NCBI GenBank assembly: GCA_036399775.1
Contig: DASWMJ010000037.1
Location: 1-64,000 of the forward strand
Source of the DNA: JADMIH01 sp036399775
GTDB taxonomy: Bacteria > Chloroflexota > Chloroflexia > QHBQ01 > JADMIH01
Length of the DNA: 64,000 nt
Direction of reading: 5' to 3'
The position numbers and the translations under genes are program-made. The notes below the pieces were generated by a model. That model did not search any database, was not told where the DNA came from, and saw only the letters and a list, made by a program, of their open reading frames with translations. Numbering within the stretch: the stretch's first letter is position 1; each line of letters opens with the position of its first letter. Below, in pieces: positions 1-8,015 of the stretch.

Positions 1-21
1 GGGCGACCCACCGGGTCGCCC
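1..21. repeat. Short perfect inverted repeat at the window edge
   Basis: Nine-base arms (gggcgaccc / gggtcgccc) flank a three-base loop. It starts at base 1, so it may be the tail of a longer dispersed repeat cut off by the window. No second copy was noticed in this window. Confidence 0.5.
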
Positions 22-126
22 CTACCATAAATCTGATACTTCTCAACACGGGCATATTTCGTGCTCATGCTAAGTCCAACCTGTTCCCTCTACTACCCTT
101 CTAACACCTGATACCTGACACCTACA

Positions 127-2178
127 ATGATAACTATCCCGCGAGAGACATGCATAGACATAGACCAGGCGCTAAATAGAGAGTGGCTGGTCGGCAATGG
201 CATTGGTGGGTACGCTTCGAGCAGCATCGTGGGGGCGAACACGCGGCGCTATCATGGGCTGCTGGTGGCGGCCATGCGCCCACCCGTGGAGCGCACCGTG
301 CTTCTCGCCAAGATTGACGAGGAAGTCGAGATAGATGGGCGCACCTACTACCTGGGCGTGAACGAGTACCCCGACGGCAAGATATACCCCGGCGGCTTCG
401 TCCACATTACAGAGTTCCGTATAGAGGAGGGCATCCCGACCACCGTGTTTCGCCTGGCCGACAGCGTGCTTCACAAGACCGTATGGATGGAGCATGGCCG
501 CAACACCACCTACGTGCGCTACATATACGTCGAGGGGAGCGAGGAGTGCTGCCTCGTGCTGCACCCAATGTGCAACCACAGGGATTATCATGGCACAACC
601 AGGGGATCGCTGGAGTGGGACTTTGGGGTGGAGCCTGTAGAGGGTGGGTGCAAAGTGCAGGCGCGGCCTGAATTGCCTCCTTTCTGGCTCGCAGGCGCGC
701 CCGATGCTACTTTCACGCACACGGGTGTCTGGTACTGGAACTTCGTCTACCGGGGCGAGGTCGCGCGCGGCTACAAAGATACTGAAGACCTCTACATACC
801 CGGCATCTTCCGCGCCAACTTGCAGCCGGGAGAGAGTTTTACCATCGTAGCGAGCACCGACCCACCGGACGCTACTGCCGCGCTCCTGGAAGGCGCGTTG
901 GAGCGCGAGCAAGAGCGCCAGGGGAAGCTATTGGCTGCGGCGGGCATATCGCGGGAGGCCGGAGCAGCCGAGCCGGATGCCACCCCGGAGGCGCTCGCTG
1001 CCGAACTGGTGCGGGCCGCCGACACGTTCATCGTAGCGCGAAACATTGATAGGGAAGGCACGACGACCCAGGTGCCCACCGTACTGGCGGGCTACCATTG
1101 GTTCACCGACTGGGGCCGCGACACGATGATTTCCCTTCCCGGCCTGTCACTCCCCACCGGGCGCACCCGCGAGGCCAACCGCATACTGCGCACATTCGGC
1201 CTCTTCGTGCGGGAGGGGCTTATCCCCAACAACTTCCCGGACGCGGACGCGGCACCCCACTACAACACTGCGGACGCCACCCTCTGGATGTTCGCGGCGG
1301 TGGAGGCGCTTGCCAATGGCATGGGCAATATGAACACAGCCCGTGACCTCTACCCCTTGTTGGCGGACATGATAGCGTGGCATGTTCGAGGGACGCGCTA
1401 TGGCATCAAGATGGATCCCGAAGACGGCCTTCTCTACGCGGGGGAGCCGGGCGTGCAGCTAACGTGGATGGACGCGAAGGTAGACGACTGGGTTGTGACC
1501 GCCCGCATAGGCAAGCCGGTAGAGATAAACGCCCTCTGGTACAATGCTCTACGCGTCATGGACAAGCTACGCGTATCGCTGGGGCGCACGGTAGTGGCAG
1601 GGAGACAAGAACCACCCAACTTCAACGAGCTTGCGGAGCTTGCCCGGTACAACTTCCGCAAGCGATTCTGGTTCGACGCCGGAGACTACCTGTTCGACGT
1701 GATAGACGGGCCGGACGGCAACGACATCTCGATACGCCCCAACCAGGTATTTGCTGTGTCGCTACGCAACGACCTGCTCACCGTAGACCAGGCGCGGGGC
1801 GTGCTGGCTGTGGTGCGCGAGCACCTGCTGACGCCCTACGGCCTGCGTTCCCTCTCGCCGCAAGACCCGCACTACAACAACGGTTACAGGGGAGATCGGC
1901 GGGAGCGAGACGGTGCTTACCACAACGGCACCGTCTGGGCGTGGCTCATCGGCCCGTACCTGGATGCCGTACGCCATGTAGAAGGGATAGAGGCAGCGCG
2001 TAATGAGCTAAAGGGAATGCTGCCAACATGGGGCAAGCACCTGACAGAAGCGGGCCTGGGCAGCATAAGCGAGATATTCGACGCCGACGCGCCATACGAA
2101 CCCAAAGGCTGCATCTCCCAGGCATGGAGCGTAGCCGAACTCCTGCGCCACGCCTGGGGGCCGAATAGCTTGTGGTGA
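127..2178 (+). CDS. Amylo-alpha-1,6-glucosidase (archaeal-type glycogen debranching enzyme)
   Basis: Predicted cytosolic debranching enzyme that hydrolyses alpha-1,6 branch points of glycogen. The 683-residue length fits the archaeal/bacterial two-domain form. The N-terminal beta domain begins with the characteristic EWLVGNGIGGYAS and NTRRYHGLLVA segments. The C-terminal (alpha/alpha)6 barrel carries WFTDWGRDTMISLPGL, NGTVWAWLIGPYLDA and SEIFDADAPYEPKGC, which hold the expected acidic catalytic region. No Shine-Dalgarno is visible: the bases just before the ATG are a degenerate seven-base repeat (acacctg, atacctg, acaccta). The gene stands alone; the next gene converges on it across a repeat block. 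No other glycogen gene lies in the window. Confidence 0.9.
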   Translation: MITIPRETCIDIDQALNREWLVGNGIGGYASSSIVGANTRRYHGLLVAAMRPPVERTVLLAKIDEEVEIDGRTYYLGVNEYPDGKIYPGGFVHITEFRIEEGIPTTVFRLADSVLHKTVWMEHGRNTTYVRYIYVEGSEECCLVLHPMCNHRDYHGTTRGSLEWDFGVEPVEGGCKVQARPELPPFWLAGAPDATFTHTGVWYWNFVYRGEVARGYKDTEDLYIPGIFRANLQPGESFTIVASTDPPDATAALLEGALEREQERQGKLLAAAGISREAGAAEPDATPEALAAELVRAADTFIVARNIDREGTTTQVPTVLAGYHWFTDWGRDTMISLPGLSLPTGRTREANRILRTFGLFVREGLIPNNFPDADAAPHYNTADATLWMFAAVEALANGMGNMNTARDLYPLLADMIAWHVRGTRYGIKMDPEDGLLYAGEPGVQLTWMDAKVDDWVVTARIGKPVEINALWYNALRVMDKLRVSLGRTVVAGRQEPPNFNELAELARYNFRKRFWFDAGDYLFDVIDGPDGNDISIRPNQVFAVSLRNDLLTVDQARGVLAVVREHLLTPYGLRSLSPQDPHYNNGYRGDRRERDGAYHNGTVWAWLIGPYLDAVRHVEGIEAARNELKGMLPTWGKHLTEAGLGSISEIFDADAPYEPKGCISQAWSVAELLRHAWGPNSLW

Positions 2179-2296
2179 GGGGCCAGGGGTTAGGGGTCAG
2201 GGATCAGGGGTCAGGGATCAGGGGTCAGGGATCAGTTATATCGGATGAATGTAGAGCGCGACTTTCTGACCCCTAACCCCTAACCCCTAACCCCTA
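2179..2296. repeat. Inverted blocks of seven-base repeats between convergent genes
   Basis: From 2179 to 2235 the plus strand reads as tandem heptamers of the ggggtca / gggatca / ggggtta type. From 2266 to 2296 the complementary C-rich type (cccctaa, cccctga) follows. The two blocks are opposed and could pair as a long hairpin between the convergent debranching-enzyme and MFS genes, so a terminator role is possible. The C-rich block supplies the TAG stop codon of the MFS gene (bases 2294-2296). Confidence 0.75.
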
Positions 2297-3544
2297 TTCC
2301 CTCACCTCTGGTTGCTCGCGTAGCGACCTGAGAGGTGAGAAGTAGACCCATAGGAAGGCAAGCAACACGCCGGTTGCGGCCAGCAGGAGGGTTGTGCGAA
2401 GGCTGATGATTGAGCCTAGCACGCCCCCTACCAGCGCGCCTACCGGGGTTACGCTCCACATTATGAAGCGCATGGTGGCGTTGACGCGGCCTTGCAGCCT
2501 GTCAGGGGTGATGCTCTGCCGCAGGCTGACCTGATTGACGTTGAAGATTGGCCTGGCGACCCCAAGCAAGAACTCCCCCAGCATTAGCAGCCCCACAGTC
2601 ACAGGCAAAGGCCCACCGGCCAGGGGAATACAGAGCCGTGCCACGCCCGTAAGCACCTGCATCCAGACTATGGTTGGGCCGAGGCCGAGACGTTTGGCGG
2701 CGGGGGCAGCCAGCAGCGCGCCAGCAAGAGCGCCCGGCCCACCGCACGCGAGAATGACGCCCAGCAGCAAGGGGTCAATACCAAGCTCGCGCACCAGGTA
2801 GAGTACGTAGAGCGCTTCCATCATGCGGCTGAAGAAGTTGTGCGTAGCGCCGCATCGCACGAGCGCGCTCAACAGCGGATTTGCTATGACTCTACGCATC
2901 CCTTCGGCGATCTGGCCCCAGACGTTGCGCTGCTGGTCGTGGGGGATGGGCGGCGGTTCCGGCGTTCGTATGCTACCCAGGAATAGCGCCGACACCAGGA
3001 AGGAAGCGCCGTCCACTAAGATGGCTATGGGTGCTGTCACCAACTGGACGAGCACGCCAGCCAGCCCTGGCCCCACAATCCCCGCGACGGAGCTGCTGAC
3101 TTCCAGCTTGCTATTGCCCTCAACAAGTTGCTGGCGCTGCACGAGCGAAGGGATGAAGGACTGGTAGGCCACCATAGAGATGACGAATATAGTGCCTGCC
3201 AGGAAGGTGACTACGTACAGATGCTCCATGCTCAACCAGCCGAAGATGTAGGCGGCAGGTATCGAGCCGAGGAGCAGCGCGTTACCCAGGTCGGCCCCTA
3301 TGAGGAGCGGGCGACGGCGCATGCGGTCTACCCATACCCCCGCGAGAAGCCCCACGAATATGAAAGGCAGGTTGCGGAGCGCGACCAGCGAACCCATCTG
3401 CGCTGGTGTGGCCTGCAAGATGAGCACGGCGGTCAGGGGCAGGGCGAGCGCCGTCACCTCCGAGCCGAAGAAGGAGATACTCTGTCCCACCCAGAACTTG
3501 AGGAAGTCGGGGTTGCGCCAGAGTCCGGCCGGTTGCGGACGCAT
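2294..3544 (-). CDS. MFS transporter (MFS_3 / EntS-like exporter)
   Basis: A 416-residue polytopic membrane protein with about twelve hydrophobic segments. The N-terminus LWRNPDFLKFWVGQSISFFG and the loop GVWVDRMRRRPLLIGADL (the MFS motif A position between helices 2 and 3) match the MFS_3 group that contains the enterobactin exporter EntS and many drug-efflux proteins. The substrate cannot be read from sequence. Its ATG directly abuts the TAG of the upstream rdgB gene, so the two are probably one transcription unit and translationally coupled. Confidence 0.85.
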   Translation of the reverse strand: MRPQPAGLWRNPDFLKFWVGQSISFFGSEVTALALPLTAVLILQATPAQMGSLVALRNLPFIFVGLLAGVWVDRMRRRPLLIGADLGNALLLGSIPAAYIFGWLSMEHLYVVTFLAGTIFVISMVAYQSFIPSLVQRQQLVEGNSKLEVSSSVAGIVGPGLAGVLVQLVTAPIAILVDGASFLVSALFLGSIRTPEPPPIPHDQQRNVWGQIAEGMRRVIANPLLSALVRCGATHNFFSRMMEALYVLYLVRELGIDPLLLGVILACGGPGALAGALLAAPAAKRLGLGPTIVWMQVLTGVARLCIPLAGGPLPVTVGLLMLGEFLLGVARPIFNVNQVSLRQSITPDRLQGRVNATMRFIMWSVTPVGALVGGVLGSIISLRTTLLLAATGVLLAFLWVYFSPLRSLREQPEVRE

Positions 3545-4171
3545 CTAGGCGTGGGCGGTAGTCGCGGCTGCCACTATCTGCGCGGCTTTTGCCCCCGCGA
3601 TACCCCGGTGGCTGAGGGCGTTCTTCACATCGGGAGACAGTTGGGCCATGCGCAGGCCATTGGGTAGCTCAAATAGGGGATCGTAGCCGAACCCGCCGCT
3701 CCCCACAGGCTCGTGGGCTATGCGCCCCTCGCAGGTGCCGTCTACCAGATGTTCTTCTCCCGTAGGGCTGATGAGGGCTATCACGCACCTGAAGCGGGCC
3801 GTGCGCTCTTCGTCCGGCACGCCCTGTAGACGCTCAAGGAGCATGATGTTGCGGCCCTGGGCGGTGGTGTTTGGCCCGGCCCAACGATTGCTATGCACGC
3901 CGGGCGCGCCACCCATAGCGTCAACCTCAAGGCCGCTATCGTCGCCCAGCACCCACCACCCCTGCGCCAGCGCCTCCGGCGGCAAGGCGTCACGCAAAGC
4001 TCGCGCCTTCAGGAGCGCGTTGTCGGCCAGGGTCTCCCCCGTCTCGGCTACCTCCACCCATATCTCGATGTCGCCGGGCGAGACGACGCGCACGCCGGGC
4101 ACTCCCTCGAAGAGGTCCCTGTACTCTCTCAGCTTGCCGGGGTTCGCGGTGGCGACCAGTATAGTCGGCAT
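3545..4171 (-). CDS. rdgB: XTP/dITP diphosphatase (RdgB/HAM1 family)
   Basis: Hydrolyses non-canonical purine nucleoside triphosphates (dITP, XTP) to monophosphates and so keeps deaminated purines out of DNA and RNA. The 208-residue product starts MPTILVATANPGKLREY, carrying the family signature ATxNxGK for triphosphate binding. It also has DDSGLEVDAM, GxYSxRxAG-like GVHSNRWAGP, and a C-terminal GFGYDPLFELP and ALSHRG. A longer in-frame extension exists upstream, but the family signature and a GGAG-type ribosome site eight bases before this ATG favour the start given. It is divergent from the Nudix gene, 73 bases away. Confidence 0.93.
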   Translation of the reverse strand: MPTILVATANPGKLREYRDLFEGVPGVRVVSPGDIEIWVEVAETGETLADNALLKARALRDALPPEALAQGWWVLGDDSGLEVDAMGGAPGVHSNRWAGPNTTAQGRNIMLLERLQGVPDEERTARFRCVIALISPTGEEHLVDGTCEGRIAHEPVGSGGFGYDPLFELPNGLRMAQLSPDVKNALSHRGIAGAKAAQIVAAATTAHA

Positions 4172-4244
4172 ATAGTATCTCCGTGCTTTATACTTCGTAA
4201 CCGTGTAAAGGCTCAGCACGTTGATTGTACATGAGGTGGTTTCT

Positions 4245-4877
4245 ATGAGCAATGAGTATACTGAGCGCCTGGTGCGGATAGCCGACGAACTGCGGGCCAT
4301 CGCCGAGAATGGCCTGCAATGGGCGCAAAATGACTATGATAGGGCGCGCTACGACAAGGCGCTGTCGCTGGCCGCCGATTTGCTTAGTCTGGTGGATACG
4401 AGAGATGCAGGCGAGATAGAGAGAGTCTTCCGGGGCGACCTGAGTGTGCGAACACCCTTTGTGGGGGTAGATGCCGCCATATTCAATGCTGAGGGAAAGA
4501 TATTGCTCGTGCAGCGTGCCGACACTGCGACGTGGTGCATGCCGGGAGGTATGGCCGACGTTGGCGAATCGCCAGCGCAAGTGGCGGAGCGGGAGGTCTG
4601 GGAGGAGACGGGGCTGCATGTGGAGGCGCGGCGGCTCGTCGGAGTTTTCGACTCCCGTGTCACGCTAGGCTGGCCTACTTCACCCGTTCACCTATACCAC
4701 ATCTGTTTCATATGCGAGCGCGTAGGCGGCGCTCTCACACTCACCAACGAAACAATAGCTTATGGCTTTTTCAGCGAGGGAGAGGCGGCTTCGCTCTCTC
4801 TGTACAGGGGCCATGCATTCCGCATCCCTTGCGCCTTCAGGTTGTATCGCAACGACACAGAGGCGATGTTTCATTAA
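4245..4877 (+). CDS. Nudix hydrolase with N-terminal Nudix-associated helical domain
   Basis: A 210-residue protein. Residues 1-60 form the small helical domain (NUDIX_N_2 type, starting SNEYTERLVRIADELRAIAE) often found before Nudix hydrolases acting on nucleoside-diphosphate conjugates. The Nudix box runs from about residue 102 (PGGMADVGES to REVWEETGL), with all conserved Gly and Glu metal ligands present. An in-frame TTG at 4221 would add eight residues, but GAGGTGG at 4233-4239 sits five bases before the ATG at 4245 and decides the start. Substrate unknown; ADP-ribose or a nucleotide sugar are typical. It lies just upstream of a methyltransferase gene and is probably cotranscribed. Confidence 0.88.
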   Translation: MSNEYTERLVRIADELRAIAENGLQWAQNDYDRARYDKALSLAADLLSLVDTRDAGEIERVFRGDLSVRTPFVGVDAAIFNAEGKILLVQRADTATWCMPGGMADVGESPAQVAEREVWEETGLHVEARRLVGVFDSRVTLGWPTSPVHLYHICFICERVGGALTLTNETIAYGFFSEGEAASLSLYRGHAFRIPCAFRLYRNDTEAMFH

Positions 4878-4892
4878 GGAGTGCTACTGCAC

Positions 4893-5597
4893 ATGGAGGA
4901 TTTCAAAGACAAAGAGACCGCCGCAAGCTGGGACGCCGACCCCCTCGCTCGCAATCCCGCCCGCCCGGAGCAGCTTGATATTCTGCTCTCGATCCTGGAA
5001 GGCGAATATGAAGACGGCAAGGCCATCCTCGATATAGGCATGGGGTCGGGCATCGTTGAGGAGCTTATCATGCGGCGAATAGCTGATGCCTATGTGGTGG
5101 GGGTGGACGCATCGGAGGCGATGTTCGAGATCGCGCACCGCCGCCTACGCGAATATAGTGGCAGGTACGAGGTGGCCCTCCACGACTTCACGCAGGTAGG
5201 CACGCTCAGGTTGCCGGAGAGGAAGTACCAGGCCGCCATCAGCGTGCAGGCTATCCACAACGTAGCGGACGAATATAAGCTGCCCATCCTCCGCTTCGTG
5301 CGTAAGACGCTTGAGCCAGGCGGCTTATTCTTGCTGCTGGACCGCATCGCTGTAGATACGCCCGGCCTGTTCAGCGCGTACAGGAGCATGTGGGAGCGCC
5401 TTAATCGAGTGCATGGCGCGAGCATACGCGAAGGCGACACGTTTGAGGAGCACACCCGCAAAGTCGCTGCCAGGGGCGATCTGCCCGCCAGCCTGGAGCA
5501 GCACCTCGTATGGCTGCGGGAGGCAGGCTTCGAGGCGGCCTGCCTGCACCTGCACGCGAACCGCGCTCTATTCGCCGCCCGCAAGCCTTACGGTTGA
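4893..5597 (+). CDS. Class I SAM-dependent methyltransferase
   Basis: A 234-residue Rossmann-fold methyltransferase. Motif I is AILDIGMGSGIVEE near residue 45, followed by the acidic ribose-binding GVDASEAMF. The post-motif loop LEPGGLFLLLDR is typical of small-molecule methyltransferases. An in-frame GTG at 4881 could start the gene, but the AAGGAG at 4876-4881 can only serve the ATG at 4893. It begins 15 bases after the Nudix gene. The substrate is not predictable. Confidence 0.8.
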   Translation: MEDFKDKETAASWDADPLARNPARPEQLDILLSILEGEYEDGKAILDIGMGSGIVEELIMRRIADAYVVGVDASEAMFEIAHRRLREYSGRYEVALHDFTQVGTLRLPERKYQAAISVQAIHNVADEYKLPILRFVRKTLEPGGLFLLLDRIAVDTPGLFSAYRSMWERLNRVHGASIREGDTFEEHTRKVAARGDLPASLEQHLVWLREAGFEAACLHLHANRALFAARKPYG

Positions 5598-5672
5598 ACC
5601 ACAAAGGCACAAAGAACACTAAGATTTTGTTGGGTATTTTTGAACCACAGAGGCGCGGAGGCGCAGAGGATT
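5596..5672. repeat. Direct repeats of the accacaaaggcac type
   Basis: Two related copies, gaaccacaaaggcacaaag (5596-5614) and gaaccacagaggcgcgg (5643-5659), lie between convergent genes. A third relative, aaccacaaagacacaaag, occurs near 52821. Short repeats of this kind are widespread in intergenic DNA of many phyla. Confidence 0.55.
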
Positions 5673-5697
5673 TTATGGGGTTTGGGCTTCACATGAC

Positions 5698-6789
5698 TTA
5701 TTCGCCGTGCCGCAAACCTCGTAATTGGGCGCGAAGGTTATCTAGCGGCAGAAGATCGCCGCTATGTGCGTCTTTGTAGTACCAGTGCTCCCAGCCGTTG
5801 AGCGCGGGCACACCTAGCAGACGCGCTCCTACCGAATGGATTGACCCTCTAATCTCCCCGGCTTGCAGGGTGCCGTCGGCGGCTATTCGGGCGGTGCCTT
5901 TGGTCTGGTCCAGGTAGAGGGTGTCGCCTGGCTGTAGCAAGCCCGCTTCCAGCAGGTTGCCGAAGGGTATGCGTGGGGCGTTGCGCTTGCTGGGGGTGGT
6001 GAAGAGCGTCTCCTGGAATGGGGCAGGCTCAATCGCGTCTATGCGCTCCTGGGCTACTCTTGCGTAGTCGGGGTCGCGCTCGATCCCTATCCAGTGGCGG
6101 TGCAGCTTCTTTGCGACGGCACCCGTCGTGCCCGTGCCGAAGAAGGGGTCAAGCACAACGTCGCCTGGGTTGGAGCTTGAGAGGATGACCCTGTAGAGGA
6201 GGGCTTCGGGCTTCTGGGTGGTGTGGGCCTTCTCTCCATTGACGCGGATGCGCTCGGAGCCTGTGCAGAGGGGTAGTTCCCAATCGGAGCGCATCTGCTT
6301 CTCTTCGTTGAGGTTCTTCATTGCCTGGTAGTTAAAGGTGTATTTCTTCTGGTCCTTCGACTTCTTGGCCCATATAAGTGTCTCGTGGGCGTTGGTGAAG
6401 CGCACTCCCCTGAAGTTAGGCATGGGGTTCGTCCGTACCCACACAACGTCGTTGAGCATCCAGTACCCCAGGTCCATCATTATCTTGCCCACGCGGTAGA
6501 TGTTGTGGTAGCTGCCTATGACCCATATGGTGCCGGTGTCCTTCAGCACGCGGCGGCAGGCAGAGAGCCACTCCTCGGTGTATTTGTCGTAGGCGGCGAA
6601 GTCGGAGAATTGGTCCCACTCGTCGTCTACGGCGTCCACTTTGGTCAGGTTGGGACGCCAGAGGTCGTGCTGTAATTGGAGGTTGTAGGGAGGGTCGGCG
6701 AAGATAAGGTCTACGCATTTCTCAGGGAGAGAAGCTAGCGCGGTAAGGTTATTACCTTGTAAGATTTGGTCCAGGGGGAGATTACCCAT
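5698..6789 (-). CDS. CcrM-like adenine-specific DNA methyltransferase with C-terminal RAMA domain
   Basis: Predicted N6-adenine DNA methyltransferase of the beta class: the catalytic DPPYNLQL (residues 32-39) precedes the SAM-binding DPFFGTGTTG. The segments VDAVDDEWDQF, IWVIGSYHNIYRVG, NPMPNFRG, TNAHETLIWA, MRSDWELPLCTGSERI and TQKPEALLYR closely follow the cell-cycle methylase CcrM and HinfI methylase, which modify GANTC. Residues from about 270 to 360 form the RAMA domain (GEIRGSIHSVGARL, NGWEHWYYKD) that in CcrM contributes to DNA recognition. The full 363-residue length matches CcrM. No restriction endonuclease gene is adjacent, so it looks like an orphan methylase. The GANTC specificity is inferred from similarity. 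Confidence 0.88.
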   Translation of the reverse strand: MGNLPLDQILQGNNLTALASLPEKCVDLIFADPPYNLQLQHDLWRPNLTKVDAVDDEWDQFSDFAAYDKYTEEWLSACRRVLKDTGTIWVIGSYHNIYRVGKIMMDLGYWMLNDVVWVRTNPMPNFRGVRFTNAHETLIWAKKSKDQKKYTFNYQAMKNLNEEKQMRSDWELPLCTGSERIRVNGEKAHTTQKPEALLYRVILSSSNPGDVVLDPFFGTGTTGAVAKKLHRHWIGIERDPDYARVAQERIDAIEPAPFQETLFTTPSKRNAPRIPFGNLLEAGLLQPGDTLYLDQTKGTARIAADGTLQAGEIRGSIHSVGARLLGVPALNGWEHWYYKDAHSGDLLPLDNLRAQLRGLRHGE

Positions 6790-6870
6790 ATGTTAGATGG
6801 ATTTGCCGCTCAAAGGATTGCAAGCGTGAGTTCACCATGGCACACTACGATGCGCGCCTTGTTGTACCTA

Positions 6871-7077
6871 CTAACGGGCGTCCGGCATCTGCACCACGTT
6901 GGGGCCAATCCAGACAGAGCCTTTGCCCTCGCACACAGAGCAAATCGTAGTGTCGCTATCATTCTCTTCCAGCCCGGCTTTGAGCAGACACGCTTTGCAA
7001 GAGCGCATGCTGCCGAAGCCGTTCTTGCACGTCCCTGTGCCCTTGCAGTGCCCGCACTGCTTTACTTCGCCCATCAT
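6871..7077 (-). CDS. Small zinc-ribbon protein with CxxCxGxG motifs
   Basis: A 68-residue protein with two cysteine motifs like those of the DnaJ cysteine-rich domain: CGHCKGTGTC near the start and CSVCEGKGSV near the end, plus CKAC in between. They suggest binding of one or two zinc ions. The start at ATG 7077 is supported by AAAAGGGG (7086-7093) eight bases upstream; a second ATG follows at once. It has no other recognised domain. It lies just upstream of and in the same direction as the CcrM-like gene. Its function is unknown. Confidence 0.65.
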   Translation of the reverse strand: MMGEVKQCGHCKGTGTCKNGFGSMRSCKACLLKAGLEENDSDTTICSVCEGKGSVWIGPNVVQMPDAR

Positions 7078-7174
7078 AATAAATGCCCCTTTTATCAGCG
7101 TCCTTCAAAGTCATGAAGTCATACTCACTTGATGCTTGTGAGTTCCAACAGCAGAATTCCTGTCAAACGTATGC

Positions 7175-7984
7175 CTAGAGAGCCTTAGCTTTTTCCGCCT
7201 CTGCAATAGCTCGATGGAGGCGGTCCAGTTGCACACCATTTCCCTGGGTACCAGATTCTAGCCCGGTGGGGGCGTCGCTCAGCACTTGTGGTCCAACGTT
7301 TGGAGTGGCACCTTGTCCCGCCGCTTTTAGTGCACTAATGAGTGGCTCTGCCTCTTTTATGAGGTCCTCCAGCGCCTTATTCTTAACCGTGTCACTTTTC
7401 TCCTTCTGGTTGCGTGTCCCAATAGTGCTCATGATGCCGGTCAGCCCCAAGCCAATACCTATGCCCCCATAAAAGCTGGTAGCTAGCAGAGTTGCAAGTA
7501 TGGCAGCAATTACCACATAAATGAGAGCAGCAGGTGCAAACCCACTACCGGCATCTCTTTTCAAATCGTCGCGAAACTTATTCCAGGCCGCCTCTATTGC
7601 AGCTAAGGTCTCCGGGTCGCGTTTATCCTCAACAGCTTTATTCCACTGTTCGCGGAATTTCGCAAGTTGTGCCTGCCCCTCTTTGTATTCGGTACGAGCT
7701 TCCGTGCCAGGCATTGCTGACCCTATGGAAGTGAACACGACTATGGATGCGCCGAGTATCCCACCTACGGCCACTATTATGCCTCCGAGAATATCTGGCG
7801 GTTTGGAGAGCGTCCATTGAAGAATACCCGGTTCAAACACCGAGGTGAGAGTAGAGGGTTGAGGTGTGGCTGTAGCAGTAACCGTTCCGCCTGGTCCAGG
7901 AGTTCCCGATTGGGCAAAAGCGGTACTGACCAGAAAAAGCGAGATACCGATGACTGAGAGTAGCACTGGTATGCAGCGTTTCAT
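7175..7984 (-). CDS. Hypothetical exported membrane protein
   Basis: A 269-residue protein that matches no family I recognise. Residues 1-25 form a signal peptide (LLSVIGISLFLVSTAFAQ, cleavage after AFA or so) followed by a Thr/Pro-rich stretch. A hydrophobic segment (ILGGIIVAVGGILGASIVVF) is near residues 65-85, then a charged helical region rich in Lys/Glu, then a second long hydrophobic stretch (ALIYVVIAAILATLLATSFY). The C-terminus is charged and helical. AGGAG lies within ten bases of the ATG. An IS982-type element ends 32 bases upstream, so the original promoter has probably been displaced. Confidence 0.6.
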   Translation of the reverse strand: MKRCIPVLLSVIGISLFLVSTAFAQSGTPGPGGTVTATATPQPSTLTSVFEPGILQWTLSKPPDILGGIIVAVGGILGASIVVFTSIGSAMPGTEARTEYKEGQAQLAKFREQWNKAVEDKRDPETLAAIEAAWNKFRDDLKRDAGSGFAPAALIYVVIAAILATLLATSFYGGIGIGLGLTGIMSTIGTRNQKEKSDTVKNKALEDLIKEAEPLISALKAAGQGATPNVGPQVLSDAPTGLESGTQGNGVQLDRLHRAIAEAEKAKAL

Positions 7985-8015
7985 GGACTTCTCCTTCTGG
8001 TACGCTAATTATGAA

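Noticed and set aside
172..912. Long minus-strand reading frame inside the debranching-enzyme gene
   Set aside because: It is a shadow of the well-supported plus-strand gene and shows no family motif of its own.
2179..2296. CRISPR array
   Set aside because: Units are seven bases with no spacers and there are no cas genes; it is a heptamer repeat block.
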